This document shows positions 1-10,076 of a stretch of 64,000 bases of DNA, one piece after another. Below the pieces are notes generated by a model. The model saw only the letters and a program-made list of their open reading frames with translations. It had not been told where the DNA came from and did no database searches. Both the position numbers and the translations under genes were made by a program. Source of the stretch: Armillaria gallica (taxonomy: Eukaryota; Basidiomycota; Agaricomycetes; Agaricales; Physalacriaceae). The stretch is taken from assembly GCA_037576215.1 (NCBI GenBank), contig JBANDB010000001.1, positions 7,316,001 to 7,380,000 on the forward strand. The letters run 5' to 3'. Each line of letters starts with the position of its first letter. Position 1 is the first letter of the stretch.

Positions 1-3000
1 GACGACTCATGGTCATTCCAAGTTCCGCCAGCTCTCCTCGTACCTCGCCAGAGACAAGGTCGAATCATGGGGAAATTCGTCAGATTCAACGGAGCAGACA
101 TCCTACTTGAAACAACCGAGTTCTCCAGTAATCGCATTCTGCAATCCGACGATCCCTCAAAGTTTATTCTCGTCGCTTTTGGTGCTCTGCGGCTTCCTGA
201 TACCAGGCTCAGAGAGTCGGGAGAATATATTGCGCGATTTTTGAAGGAAGGGTTATTTCTGAACGGGATTCAATATCGATTTTATCACCACAGCAATAGC
301 CAATTGGTACGTCTTTCTTATCAAAGTTGATATGTATAACTCATGGTTCACCTAGAGGGGCCGTAGTTGCTTCCTCCGTGAAGCGAAGACTGACCAAGAG
401 CTCGACGACCGCATCTATGAACTGGGAAGTTTTGGGAAAATCATGAATGTAGCAAAACGTAAGATCTTGCTTCTCCATTGTACCTCTAGTGCTCACTCGT
501 TGACAGGCGCAAAGAGAATTGGCTTATTGTACTCAGAGTCGCAGCTCGACTTTCAGCTCAATCCAAATCTTATTGCAGATATCTCCGATATCGTCTCGGG
601 AGGTGTCGAATTCTCAGATGGATGCGGCCTCATGTCTCGACGGTTGGCAGTTCAAGTCAGTAAAAGCAAGAAAATTATCTTTCGAGGAGTAAGGTATACG
701 CCGTGCGTATATCAGATAAGGTATCCATATTACGAACACTTTAAAGTCTGTACTAACCGTGATGATTTTTTTTATCAAGGTACTTGGGATATAAAGGTGT
801 TTTGACGCTTCATCCCAAGTTAGATGCAGATTTGCTGAAGGAGAGGAAGGCATTTGACGTGGATGAATCCAAACGAGCTGAGAAGTGTAAGCAAGAGCGG
901 ACAGAGTGGGTACTTTCGGACCATCTACGCGAATCTGTATTGACTCAAAACTAGGTTTGTACCTGGAAATTTTGCGGAGATCGCTACCAAGCATCCCCTA
1001 GCACAGTTCCGCAAGAGCATGAAAAAGTTCAGCACGACTGAGAACCCCACATTCTCCGTTGTCGGGTATTCCAAACCCTACACTTTTGGTCGTCTCAATA
1101 ACGAAATCATCGTGCTTCTGTCTAGTCTTGGCATTTCAAACGAGAACTTTCTGAAGAAGCAAGATGAATACTTCGATTGGCTCCGTCGCGCATCATATGA
1201 TCCTATGGCAGCAGTTGATTTTCTTTCTGTCGTGAAGGATTTCGGAACTGCTGAAAGAGTCCTCCTCGATGGGTTAGATAATCCCAAAGTTTCTGCAGAA
1301 ATCCGCCGTTTTCAGCAGAAGGAAATCGCGGATTTCCGGAAAGACGGGAAGAAAGAGCGATCACGGATGATCATCAAGAAGTCGCGCAAGATATATGGTG
1401 TCTGCGACCCCTTTCAGGTACTCAAGGAAGGTCAAGTTCATATACGAATCACGACTGGAAGAGGTGGACCCGCCACACCTATCCACGGCGACGTTTTGGT
1501 TGTGCGCAATCCGTGTTTACATCCAGGTTTGTCAGGCCCTAATCGCAGTCGGGCCAGTATGGCTGATTTCCTTTCAGGTGACTGCCTCAAATTAAGAGCA
1601 GTATACCATGAAAAGTTGTCACACCTGGTTGACTGCATTGTTTTCGCATCTGTTGCACGTCGTGGACACCCGTCTGCTCCATCCATGAGCAGTGGTGGCG
1701 ATCTCGACGGTCAGTTCGACTTTGTTATAATTACGTCTACCACACCGTTCTCATGCTACAAATTTCTTGCCCACAGGTGATGAATACTTTGTTTGTTGGG
1801 ATCCCGATTTAGTCCCTGCGACTGTATCCGAGGTAAGAAGGCGCGTTGCTCAGAAGATAATCTTATGTGTAACATTTGACTAGCCGTACGATTATCCTCC
1901 AAATAAGGAACGAGTCAATAAGATTGTTACCCGCGAAGATTTGTCAAGGCATTTCGCCCAGTATAACAAGTGTGTGTTATTTTCTTCATGGGTCAATAGC
2001 TTTCAAATGTCGTCAAAATAGTGCTGGATTGGCACGGGTCGCAGCCTTACACTCAAAATGGGCGATAAGTAGCCCCAAAGGAGCCCTGTGCTCAGAGTGT
2101 CAAGAATTGAACGCTCTGCACTCACAATCAGTAGACGGCGCCTCTATTAAAATACCGGACAGGTTGACATCGCCTCCAGAACCGCCTGAGGGTTCGGTGT
2201 TTATCATCAAAGCTCTAGCGGATGCTGCGTCCCAATTTGCTGGATCGTTCACAGCTGAAATGGCAACCCTCAGCGATTTGACGACCACCGTCGACATGGA
2301 AGATGCAGAGGAGCTTATCATACAACTTCTACGAAGTAACCAATCTGCCCTCTCCGAGTACGAGCTATACACTCTCGCCTACCGCTTAGCCCTTAAGCAT
2401 TCCCTCGATCATCGCGTATTTCTCAGCTATATTAATTTCGGCGCCTTGACGACCGATCAGAAACATTCGCTCAGTTATGCGCTGAACCTCTCCCGTGAAG
2501 AGCATGCGAGTCTCTGGAATTCTTTGCTTCGTTCTGATCTGTTAGGACCGGCCGATATGTATCAAAGAAATTTAGCGCAGCCTTTCTCCTTGCAGCGCCT
2601 TTATTCGTCCAAGATCCAAGGACATGCGACCTTTTTCACGTATCTGCAAATGGCTATGCAGGATTTTACTAGAAAGGTACTACTTCTGAAGGCGAGTAAT
2701 TGTTTTCAACCATAAAACATACGCAATTGACTTCGATCAAAATTTAGACTGACGACCGGTTTGTACTTGCCGTGTTCATAAGAGGCAAGCTGCCATGGGA
2801 TGAAGACCCAGAAGTTAACGAGAACGTAGTCGTCTGCTCTTTTTTACCGCATACATCAGGCAAATTTTCTTCCTATCGACCATGCACCCCTGGGTATCGG
2901 CTGTATTGCAGCCCTACCAACTTCCAACTTTATAACAAGCACAGAGCCGACTCTTTCGTGTTTCTAACGCGTCCTCCAAAAGCCTCAGGAGCTGAAGTGG

Positions 3001-5965
3001 CTATCAGCGTGGCCTTGCAGAAAATATCTAACAAAGTTCGACAGGTACGGCTTGAGTCTTATGGAATCGCGTTGTTTCGCCCACTTATCATGATCTAGAA
3101 TGTTGGTAGAGTCTACCGAGAACCAATCACTGGAATAGAACTACATGTCGTTTCTAACCGGGACCGTATCTCTCACCAGTTGTTTGATTTGTGGTTTGAA
3201 CAGTACGCATGTTTCCAGTTGATCGTCTACGTTATCGGAGGTTAATGGGATTACAGCGTTCCTACGGAAATTCGCGTCCGGCGCTTCGACCGTGAAATTC
3301 GCTCGTACACCCTAAATGATCTGTCAGCAGTTGACTGGGAGTCTACCGAGGAGCCACAGCCGAAGCATCTCAGAGATCTATTCAAGACAAAGCTTATGGT
3401 TAACGAGTTCACGCGTCGATTATCGGATACAACGCCGCAACAGTGGAAGGACATCGTCCAATTTGCTCTAATGTATCATGCCGAGGAAGAGGTATTCTGG
3501 ACCTTTGACTTTGTCATTTCCCAGCCATTACCCCTTCACCGCGAAAGCGTGATGACTTTGATGGAGCTGCACCCGCCATTAGTCTTCAGTTTGCTGAAGA
3601 AATATCCTCCCGACGAGACCGAACTCGTATTGCCGCCAGAGACAGAAGCATTGGAACGGTCTATTCTTCACAACATTATCCGATGCGCCAACGGCCTAAG
3701 CCTGGCAACCCTAGTTGCTCTAGAAAAACTCTCGGGGACCATCGCGCATTTATCCGCCGATGTGTACTTCGATCTCTTGATGCAAACTGCACTATCCGTT
3801 CGAGCTCCTCAGGTCGTCCAAGAAGTTCTGTTCGTTCTCAATGATAGTCGTGCGACCCTGCCCGATATCCCGCCCGAACAAAAGTATGGAAACAAATTCG
3901 CCCTTGGCATCGCTTTCGACAGAGCCGAAGAAGCTGCAGACGAATGCCCTTGCAACGAGGACGGACGACCGAGAAAGCAGCGGACGGCTCCTGTCAAAAC
4001 GACGATGCAGCAGGTCCCAGAAAATCCGCTTCAGGTCAAAGTACCAATCCGGGTTGATTCCCGGACGCCTATCCGGCTTCACTCCCATGTGCGCCTCCAA
4101 GCTGCTTCTGAGGCTGAAAAGACGGCCACGGTCGAGGTGCCCGTTCTCGATGGCGTAGTTGTCCAGTCGATGAAGGGTGAAATGACGATCGAGTTGCAAC
4201 ATCCTCCTCCACCGGAAATGGACAGGATGGATTGGAACATGTATAATGCAGGCAGCATAGGTACGCGCACCACATATCTGCCCATGATTTGATTCTGATG
4301 AAGGAGTATACAGCGACCTCGAAGGCAATGATGGACGCTCTCATACGATTACTTATGGAGAAAGAGGAATGCTGCCGCTATCACCATCTCATTACAGGCG
4401 AAACATCGGGCGAAGAGTTACCTACGACTACCCCCGACCCCGTTGCAGAATTCACATATGGCCCAGGTCTGAATGAGAGCCAGATTGAGGCCATCAAGTC
4501 ATGCGAAGCGCCTTTATCTCTGATTTGGGGTCCTCCAGGTGAATATCGCGAGTCACATCAGGAAATGGGATGACTTACTCGCTCCTTCATAGGCACTGGT
4601 AAAACCACTGTAGTTGTGCAAATACTCATAAAAATCCTACAAAGTTCCCAAGAGCCGCCGAAGATCTTGATGACGGCATCGACCCATAACGGTGAATACA
4701 TCGCCAGTAACGTCCAAGGACATACACAGCTGACACACTCCCAAAGCTGTCGACAACGTCTTAGAGAGATTCGTCAAGGAAAACAATGAGGGTCATTACC
4801 TTCGAGACGAACAGATCCTCCGCGTTGCCACTGACGTATCCAAAGTCAACAAGGATCTGCAGGGTTTCACCATTGATGCACGCGTCGGCGGCGACATGAA
4901 TGAGAACAACAGGCTATTCAAACAGGCACAGAAGCGGCTTAATGACGCCAATCTTGTCTTCACGACATGTGCCGGTAAGTGATCAGGTTTTGGTTATGAC
5001 GCAGAACCAAAACCCGCTCGTTAGGTGCTGGCCTTGGGATCCTACGTAAATCTGATTTCGATATCGCCCTCATCGATGAAGCATCCCAGATAACAGAGCC
5101 CTGCGCTCTTATTCCGCTTGTTAAAGGGACCCAGCGCGCGATTCTAGTTGGCGATCAGTAAGTTGGGCGGCTTCAGAAACAAATCACCACTAACTTATGA
5201 TCTCTCAGCGTTCAGCTACGCCCAACGGTCAAAAAGCTAGGCAAAGCTCTCGAATTCGACGTATCCCTACTTGAGCGCCTGTATACCGGCGATGACAGGC
5301 CTGGGATCTCTAAAACGATGCTCGATGTAAGTTTCACAAAAGATGGACGACGTCATTGGCTTACAGAATGATATTAGATCCAATACCGATTTCCTCAAGA
5401 ACTTGCTGATTTCCCTTCTCGAGAGTTCTATGAAGGCCGACTTCGCTCAGGGCTGACCGACAGCTCGGCGGTTCTCTCGGTTCTCACCGAGACAAACTTC
5501 CCGTGGCCTGTGGGCGAAAAGAACATCCCCACGCCAACAGTCTTTATCCCATGCTCTACAGAGGAAGACATGGGCGGCCTTTCCAAGAGCAACATTGGCC
5601 AAGTGGAAGTTGTCCATGCCGCGATTGAACTCCTGACTCCATCCGAGTTATCCATAACTGTCTTGTCGCCGTATAGGAAGCAGATCGACGAGCTCAAACA
5701 CAAGCTCTCTTCGCATATCACATGCGCCACCATCGATTCGTTCCAGGGAAGAGAGAGCGATGTCATCATCTTCTCGTCCGTGCGGTCCAATGCTGAGCGT
5801 GACATCGGTTTCGTCGACGATGCCAGGCGACTGAATGTTATGTGGACACGTGCACGGAAAGCTTTGATCATCGTGGGTGATAGGGCGACCATGGAGAGTA
5901 ACGCTTTGTGGAAAAGGGCCTTGTCGGCATGCACGGAAGTGATCATCGAAACGGAGGCGAACTAG
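1..5965 (+). CDS. RNA-dependent RNA polymerase fused to SF1 (UPF1/Hrr1-like) helicase, 5' end outside window
   Basis: The reading frame is open from base 1, so the N-terminus lies upstream. I infer 18 exons; introns are 307-355, 459-506, 694-779, 910-1006, 1527-1577, 1710-1776, 1833-1883, 1970-2021, 2677-2747, 3045-3098, 3203-3256, 4261-4313, 4539-4592, 4692-4746, 4975-5024, 5158-5208 and 5327-5377. The exons sum to 4971 nt, exactly 1656 residues plus stop. RdRP hallmarks in order: FSDGCGLMSR, GYKGVL, RKSMKKF, VVRNPCLHPG, the catalytic DLDGD (about residues 457-461) and HSQSVDGASIKIP. Helicase hallmarks: Walker A GPPGTGKT (about 1266-1273), DEAS (about 1395), GDHVQLRP (about 1420), QYRFP, DSFQGRE and RRLNVMWTRAR (about 1611). 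RdRPs make dsRNA for RNA silencing; the helicase resembles UPF1, ZNFX1 and S. pombe Hrr1. The intron at 910-1006 is the least certain: the stronger acceptor at 952-954 breaks the frame. No stop or promoter is visible between the two halves. Confidence 0.9.
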
Positions 5966-6349
5966 ACCCTGAAAAGAATTGAAGAACTGTACTGTACAAC
6001 ATCCGTGTCATGTTGATTACTTTACCAATGTCACAACGTTTCTGTTGACCACTAGAACGAGCGTTGAGATCAACCTCTACGTTGAAATTGTCGACTCACC
6101 CAGCAACTCCTCGACTTTTTTGTTCCTCTTGAGATCTTGTCACTACATTGGCGTGCGGATTAGAGCAAATCAAAGAGTGTTCATGAGACAGTTTTCATTG
6201 ATATTGGGTTGGTTGCAACGAGAATATGTTGGGTACAGATCTTCTAGGAACCGATTATACTTTGTCACTGCAGTTCACGGGTTTGTAAGCTTTCACAGTC
6301 AACGTCAGGATAAATCGATATGCTCACAAGAATGAATACGGCTTTCTTC
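5966..6349. other. Intergenic spacer between converging genes
   Basis: This 384-bp stretch separates the stop of the polymerase-helicase gene from the stop of the ribosome recycling factor pseudogene on the other strand. It must hold both 3' ends. I see no conserved coding segment or repeat in it. Confidence 0.5.
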
Positions 6350-6804
6350 CTACCGCAGCCCCGACGTCTTCGTCATGTCCGCCATAATTTTGTCGATCTC
6401 GGTAACATGCTTGTCAAGCAAATCCTGAAACTGCAAGGGAGTCAACATGGGGATCACAGGATACTACGAAGATCACGTACCGCCTCCAGTTCAATCGGCA
6501 CTTCTCATACTTTCCCTTCTTTATATTAGCCTGATGCAACTTTCGGCATTGCACCCGAGCATCCTCCGCCTTCTTCGCTGCCGCAGTAACTACAGACAAT
6601 CTGGAATCTAGTATCGGCTTCGGTCCTGGTATTCTCAAAGTTCATGTATCTTGCCTGTGCGGTGTGACAGAGGGTATCTTCGCGTCGTATATAGCAGCCT
6701 CGACGTGGTTCAGGTTCTACTAGTCTCCGTAAGGAAATTTCTTGCAGTGACAGGAGAATAGTAAACCGTACTTACTCATCGAATACTGTCACAAGGAGCA
6801 TACT

Positions 6805-6813
6805 GCCGTCCCG
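6805..6813. repeat. 9-bp target-site duplication, left
   Basis: GCCGTCCCG precedes the element and recurs at 7524-7532. Removing one copy plus the element restores an uninterrupted RRF reading frame (GVRDG then SMLLVTVFDE), which confirms the insertion point. Confidence 0.92.
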
Positions 6814-6959
6814 TAGACCTGTAACCGGTCGTCTTCTATATATGGGAGCAAGCTCACGATATATTCATAAGACGACCTGTACAACTGAGTTTAAATTTAG
6901 CGGGTTCATTTTTGCTGACCACGCACCTTCCTAAATAGATATAGCATCCAAAACGGGAA
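6814..6959 (+). repeat. Left terminal inverted repeat of the MULE-like element
   Basis: It matches the reverse complement of 7378-7523 over 146 bases; similarity ends after CCAAAACGGGAA. The arm is A+T-rich near TATATATGGG and CGATATATTC. Confidence 0.92.
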
Positions 6960-7377
6960 TGCGCTGAGAGCGCTGTGCTGCGTCTATGCCGTGGTGCATT
7001 CCTCCTTTTTTTTTTACACAGCGTAAGAGGTACATGTCTCTTAGACAATGTCGACGAGTACTGTTATGCGATTTGAATTTAGCAACACTCAACAGACCCG
7101 AAATCGCCCCCAAAATATGCTCAATGATATTTCCTCGGTCATACCGCTACTGGTCCACTCGGCGCTAGGCATGCTAGCTGGTAGTGAGTAGGTGGAAGGC
7201 GGCCTTGCATATACTTCTGGGCATCTCTTCAAGGCTGATAGTGATCTGGACAGGACTTCGTCAAGTGTGTTATAATAATGAATGAGGATAATGGCACTGC
7301 CTTTGAAATATCAGAATGAGACAACCTACGGCGTGTCGAAGTCGCAACCGTCACTTGTATCATCTGCTGCTGGCGCG

Positions 7378-7523
7378 TTCCCGTTTTGGATGCTATATCT
7401 ATTTAGGAAGGTGCGTGGTCAGCAAAAATGAACCCGCTAAATTTAAACTCAGTTGTACAGGTCGTCTTATGAATATATCGTGAGCTTGCTCCCATATATA
7501 GAAGACGACCGGTTACAGGTCTA
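7378..7523 (-). repeat. Right terminal inverted repeat of the MULE-like element
   Basis: Inverted partner of 6814-6959. Read on the minus strand it opens with TAG in the frame of the interrupted RRF gene, which truncates that protein immediately. Confidence 0.92.
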
Positions 7524-7532
7524 GCCGTCCCG
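7524..7532. repeat. 9-bp target-site duplication, right
   Basis: GCCGTCCCG directly follows the element and is identical to 6805-6813. Confidence 0.92.
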
Positions 7533-7751
7533 TACCCCGACAGTTGCTACCTCTTCCAATTTCTGCTTCTTGACCCGGACATTGGCGAGGAGAGCCGGCG
7601 TCATCCGTCCAGCAGCGCGGGCAGAGGCATCGGCACAATCCCTCCTAAGCCATTCAACCGAGGCCTTCATTTGTTCCTCGCATTTTTCATGCTCTGCGAT
7701 GTCGGCTGGTCTGGTGAGTGGCTGCTGGGAACCCGGCTTCAGCGACGACAT

Positions 7752-8504
7752 CGACTGTGCTTTCTAGGCGTAGTTTCATCCTTGAGCGAGAAGCCATGGG
7801 AAAGAGAAGTGTAGTGGGGAGTTCAATGGTCGTAGAAGGAGGCGTCAGGATAAAGAAAGACAGGATGAAGGAGGGCTTGCGTCGTTGGGTGGAGGTAAGA
7901 ATGAAAGTTTAATTTGAATAAATCGGCGCATCTCCGTTCAGTTCGCAAGTCGGCCCGACGAGCCGACGATTGGATCTTCCCATGGAACAAGTCCCCTCCA
8001 GTGTCGCCGACAAGGACTATGGCGCATCGGGACCTTGATAGATGTACGCCGATCATCCTCATTCGTCTAGTCGATCATAATGCTTTGTTCTCCGTCAGAG
8101 ACGCCAAATTCCACTTTGGCACTATCCTTTTATATATGCGATTCTCATACCGCGCACGGCCCATTGTTATGATTCCCCTCGAGGTACTATTTATTTTCTC
8201 CGGTGCCACCATGCTTCCCAACTTAACACTAGAGTTAATGCTTCGACCAGAGTATTTTTTCAAAATTCAGCTATCCGGGTAGTCGATAACACGTTATGGA
8301 AAGCTCGCCGGGAGCTTCATCAGTTCTATTCTTAACACTATTTACGATACGGACAAGATCGACACATCACTACCCCGCCTGATTCGCATCAGAGTTCTGT
8401 ATTCTAAATTCTAAGGTGGCGATCGCCAGATGCTCCGTTTCAAACCCTTGACAAGGGACGCATGTCATAGGACTCCAGTGACGCATTCTTGCTATAAATT
8501 CTTT
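7752..8504. other. Spacer without recognisable gene
   Basis: Upstream side of the RRF pseudogene and downstream side of the first DUF4436 gene. Short overlapping ORFs (at most about 122 codons, 7914-8282) have no family features I recognise. The missing mitochondrial leader exon of RRF might lie near 7755-7795, where an ATG occurs on the minus strand in another frame. Confidence 0.4.
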
Positions 8505-10076
8505 CTAAGTTGGCCTTCCTGCTGCGACTGAGGGCTTGCACTGGGAGAGAATTTGTTCGCACAGCACTACGAGAGAATCTTTGAAGACCAGCTCACCTAA
8601 GCCTGACCAAGTTAACTTTTCACGAGAATCCTTCTCGGGATCTGTGAAAATATAGATCCCGACCATGGTGACAGCCTAAAGGACCATGAGTTATTGGCAC
8701 GAGTGCGTCAAGACAACGATGGCTTACGCAGATAGACAGAAGGACCAGGCAAGGCAGTACTCCCACGAAATCTAACACCGAGTCACGTCATTGGGAGATC
8801 TGACTACAAATCATACTCGACGCACCCAAAATGTCACCTAGGTTACATGTATTAGCGTTGGGGCCCCGGGGGGGATGCATTAAAAGAAAATAACATACCA
8901 AATCCATCTGGTGCTCCAGGCATAGTTGAACGCAACTGAATAAAGGCGAACACAATCCCAACAGGAACAACAACAATCTCGTTCCTCTGCTGGAATCCGT
9001 ACCCTACAGTCATGATCATAAGAAGGCATATCGTGAGGGTGATAAGCCCTGGTTAGGAGAGAAAATTATGAGATCTATTTTTCCAGGTGCAAAGAAATCG
9101 CACTGACAGAATGTGATGGTAATGACAAGGCAATACCAGATCACCAGTGTCCCTCTTTGCAGAGAAATTTCAACAAAGATGAGTTCTGGAATATTACCTC
9201 CGGCAAATTCAGAGGGTTTAGCGACATTCGCTGTGATTTTGAGGCCTCTTGGATCTGTCTTATTATGTGGTAACACATAGCCGGAAAGTACTTACCCAAC
9301 GAGCCCGGAAGTGTCATTAAGATGTAATTTCACGGGACTATTGGTGCTGGCGTCTTCGGCGAAGCAAAATACCACGGCAGTGTAACTGTTTAACGAAATG
9401 AGTGATAATTCTATGGCAGAGGCGGGAATGCAGTGTATTACCGATCAAATGGATAATACACGTTACTCGTATGTGAATGGCTGATTGGATGCTTCTTCTG
9501 GGAGTCGTCACTGAATGGATTGAATATGGTAGCCGCTGTCTGGAACATTGGATAATCTGAGTAATCTTCATATTGATCTGCAGTGATATTCCAGATGAAT
9601 GTAGGATCAGTGGGTCTATTGTTATCAGACGGGTTGCTACTGTTCATATAAACATTAGACTGTTGAAGAAGATTGCTGTGAAAAAGGACATTGGTCTGAA
9701 CGTAGATTTGAAAGGCACAGAACTCGCGCCATAAAATAGATATTGGCGTTGGTGCAATTATACTCCACATCATAGCAGGTATCGTTCACAATGCTCCAGT
9801 CAAGGACCACTGCTCCTTGCTTCAAATCAGCTGATATCAAATCAGCATGAAGGGAAATCTTCCCCCAGTGTGAGTCCAACAATGTGCCAGGATGATAGAA
9901 ATGCTCACAGTCCGAGTTTCGTCGTCTGAGCTGGAAGCAGAACCGTATTCAAATTCACGAGGATGGAGCTCTACTCCCAAGATGATGCAGATGACAGGAA
10001 CCACGATAACAAAAACAAGAGAAAAGAAGAAACAGTGCCGAATTCTCTTCGCGGTGGGAAGGAAGATGGTGGACAT
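8505..10076 (-). CDS. DUF4436-family membrane protein, copy 1
   Basis: The N-terminus MSTIFLPTAKRIRHC leads into a hydrophobic segment (FFFSLVFVIVVPVICIILGV, about residues 16-35). Later exons give LISADLKQGAVVLDW, PTFIWNITADQY, YYPFDRYTAVVFCFAEDAST, a membrane segment TLVIWYCLVITITF, a second one ending MTVGYGFQQRNEIVVVP, and the family signature LRSTMPGAPDGFG. The C-terminal exons read DILDFVGVLPCLVLLSIC and AVTMVGIYIFTDPEKDSRE, with stop at 8507-8505. DUF4436 proteins are fungal and actinobacterial membrane proteins of unknown function. A +1 shift near 9895 (after SISIILAH) suggests a lesion, a sequencing error or an unseen small intron. Copies 2 and 3 lie at 53.4-54.8 kb and after 63.1 kb in the same orientation. 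Confidence 0.75.

Larger units (their letters stand above)
6814..7523. mobile_element. Mutator-like (MULE) non-autonomous element, 710 bp
   Basis: The element begins TAGACCTGTAACCGG at 6814 and ends with the reverse complement at 7523. Its 146-bp terminal arms appear identical, and it is flanked by a 9-bp direct repeat GCCGTCCCG. Long inverted ends with 9-bp target duplications are the hallmark of the Mutator superfamily. The 418-bp interior holds only ORFs of about 60 codons and no transposase, so it would depend on an enzyme encoded elsewhere. The identical arms imply recent insertion. Confidence 0.88.
6350..7751 (-). pseudogene. RRF1: Mitochondrial ribosome recycling factor, disrupted
   Basis: On the minus strand 7751-7524 reads like fungal mitochondrial RRF: a QQPLTRPAD segment, MKASVEWLRRDCAD, MTPALLANVRV and KLEEVATVGVRDG. 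After removal of the inserted element (6814-7523) the frame continues into SMLLVTVFDE at 6813-6770. A second exon (about 6700-6481) has HVEAAIYDAKIPSVTP, then IPGPKPILDSRL and KAEDARVQCRK. The last exon (6430-6350) gives FQDLLDKHVTEIDKIM and ends at TAG 6352-6350. RRF splits post-termination mitoribosomes with EF-G2. Lesions: the element starts with an in-frame TAG; a TGA stands where Arg is expected between QDT and TLRIPGP; one base is missing after KGKYEK; the donor after VFDE does not join in frame. No mitochondrial presequence is visible in frame upstream. The family call is firm; loss of function is very likely for this copy. Confidence 0.85.

Noticed and set aside
3792..4328. 178-codon minus-strand ORF
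   Set aside because: It is the antisense shadow of the long exon 3257-4260 of the polymerase-helicase gene.
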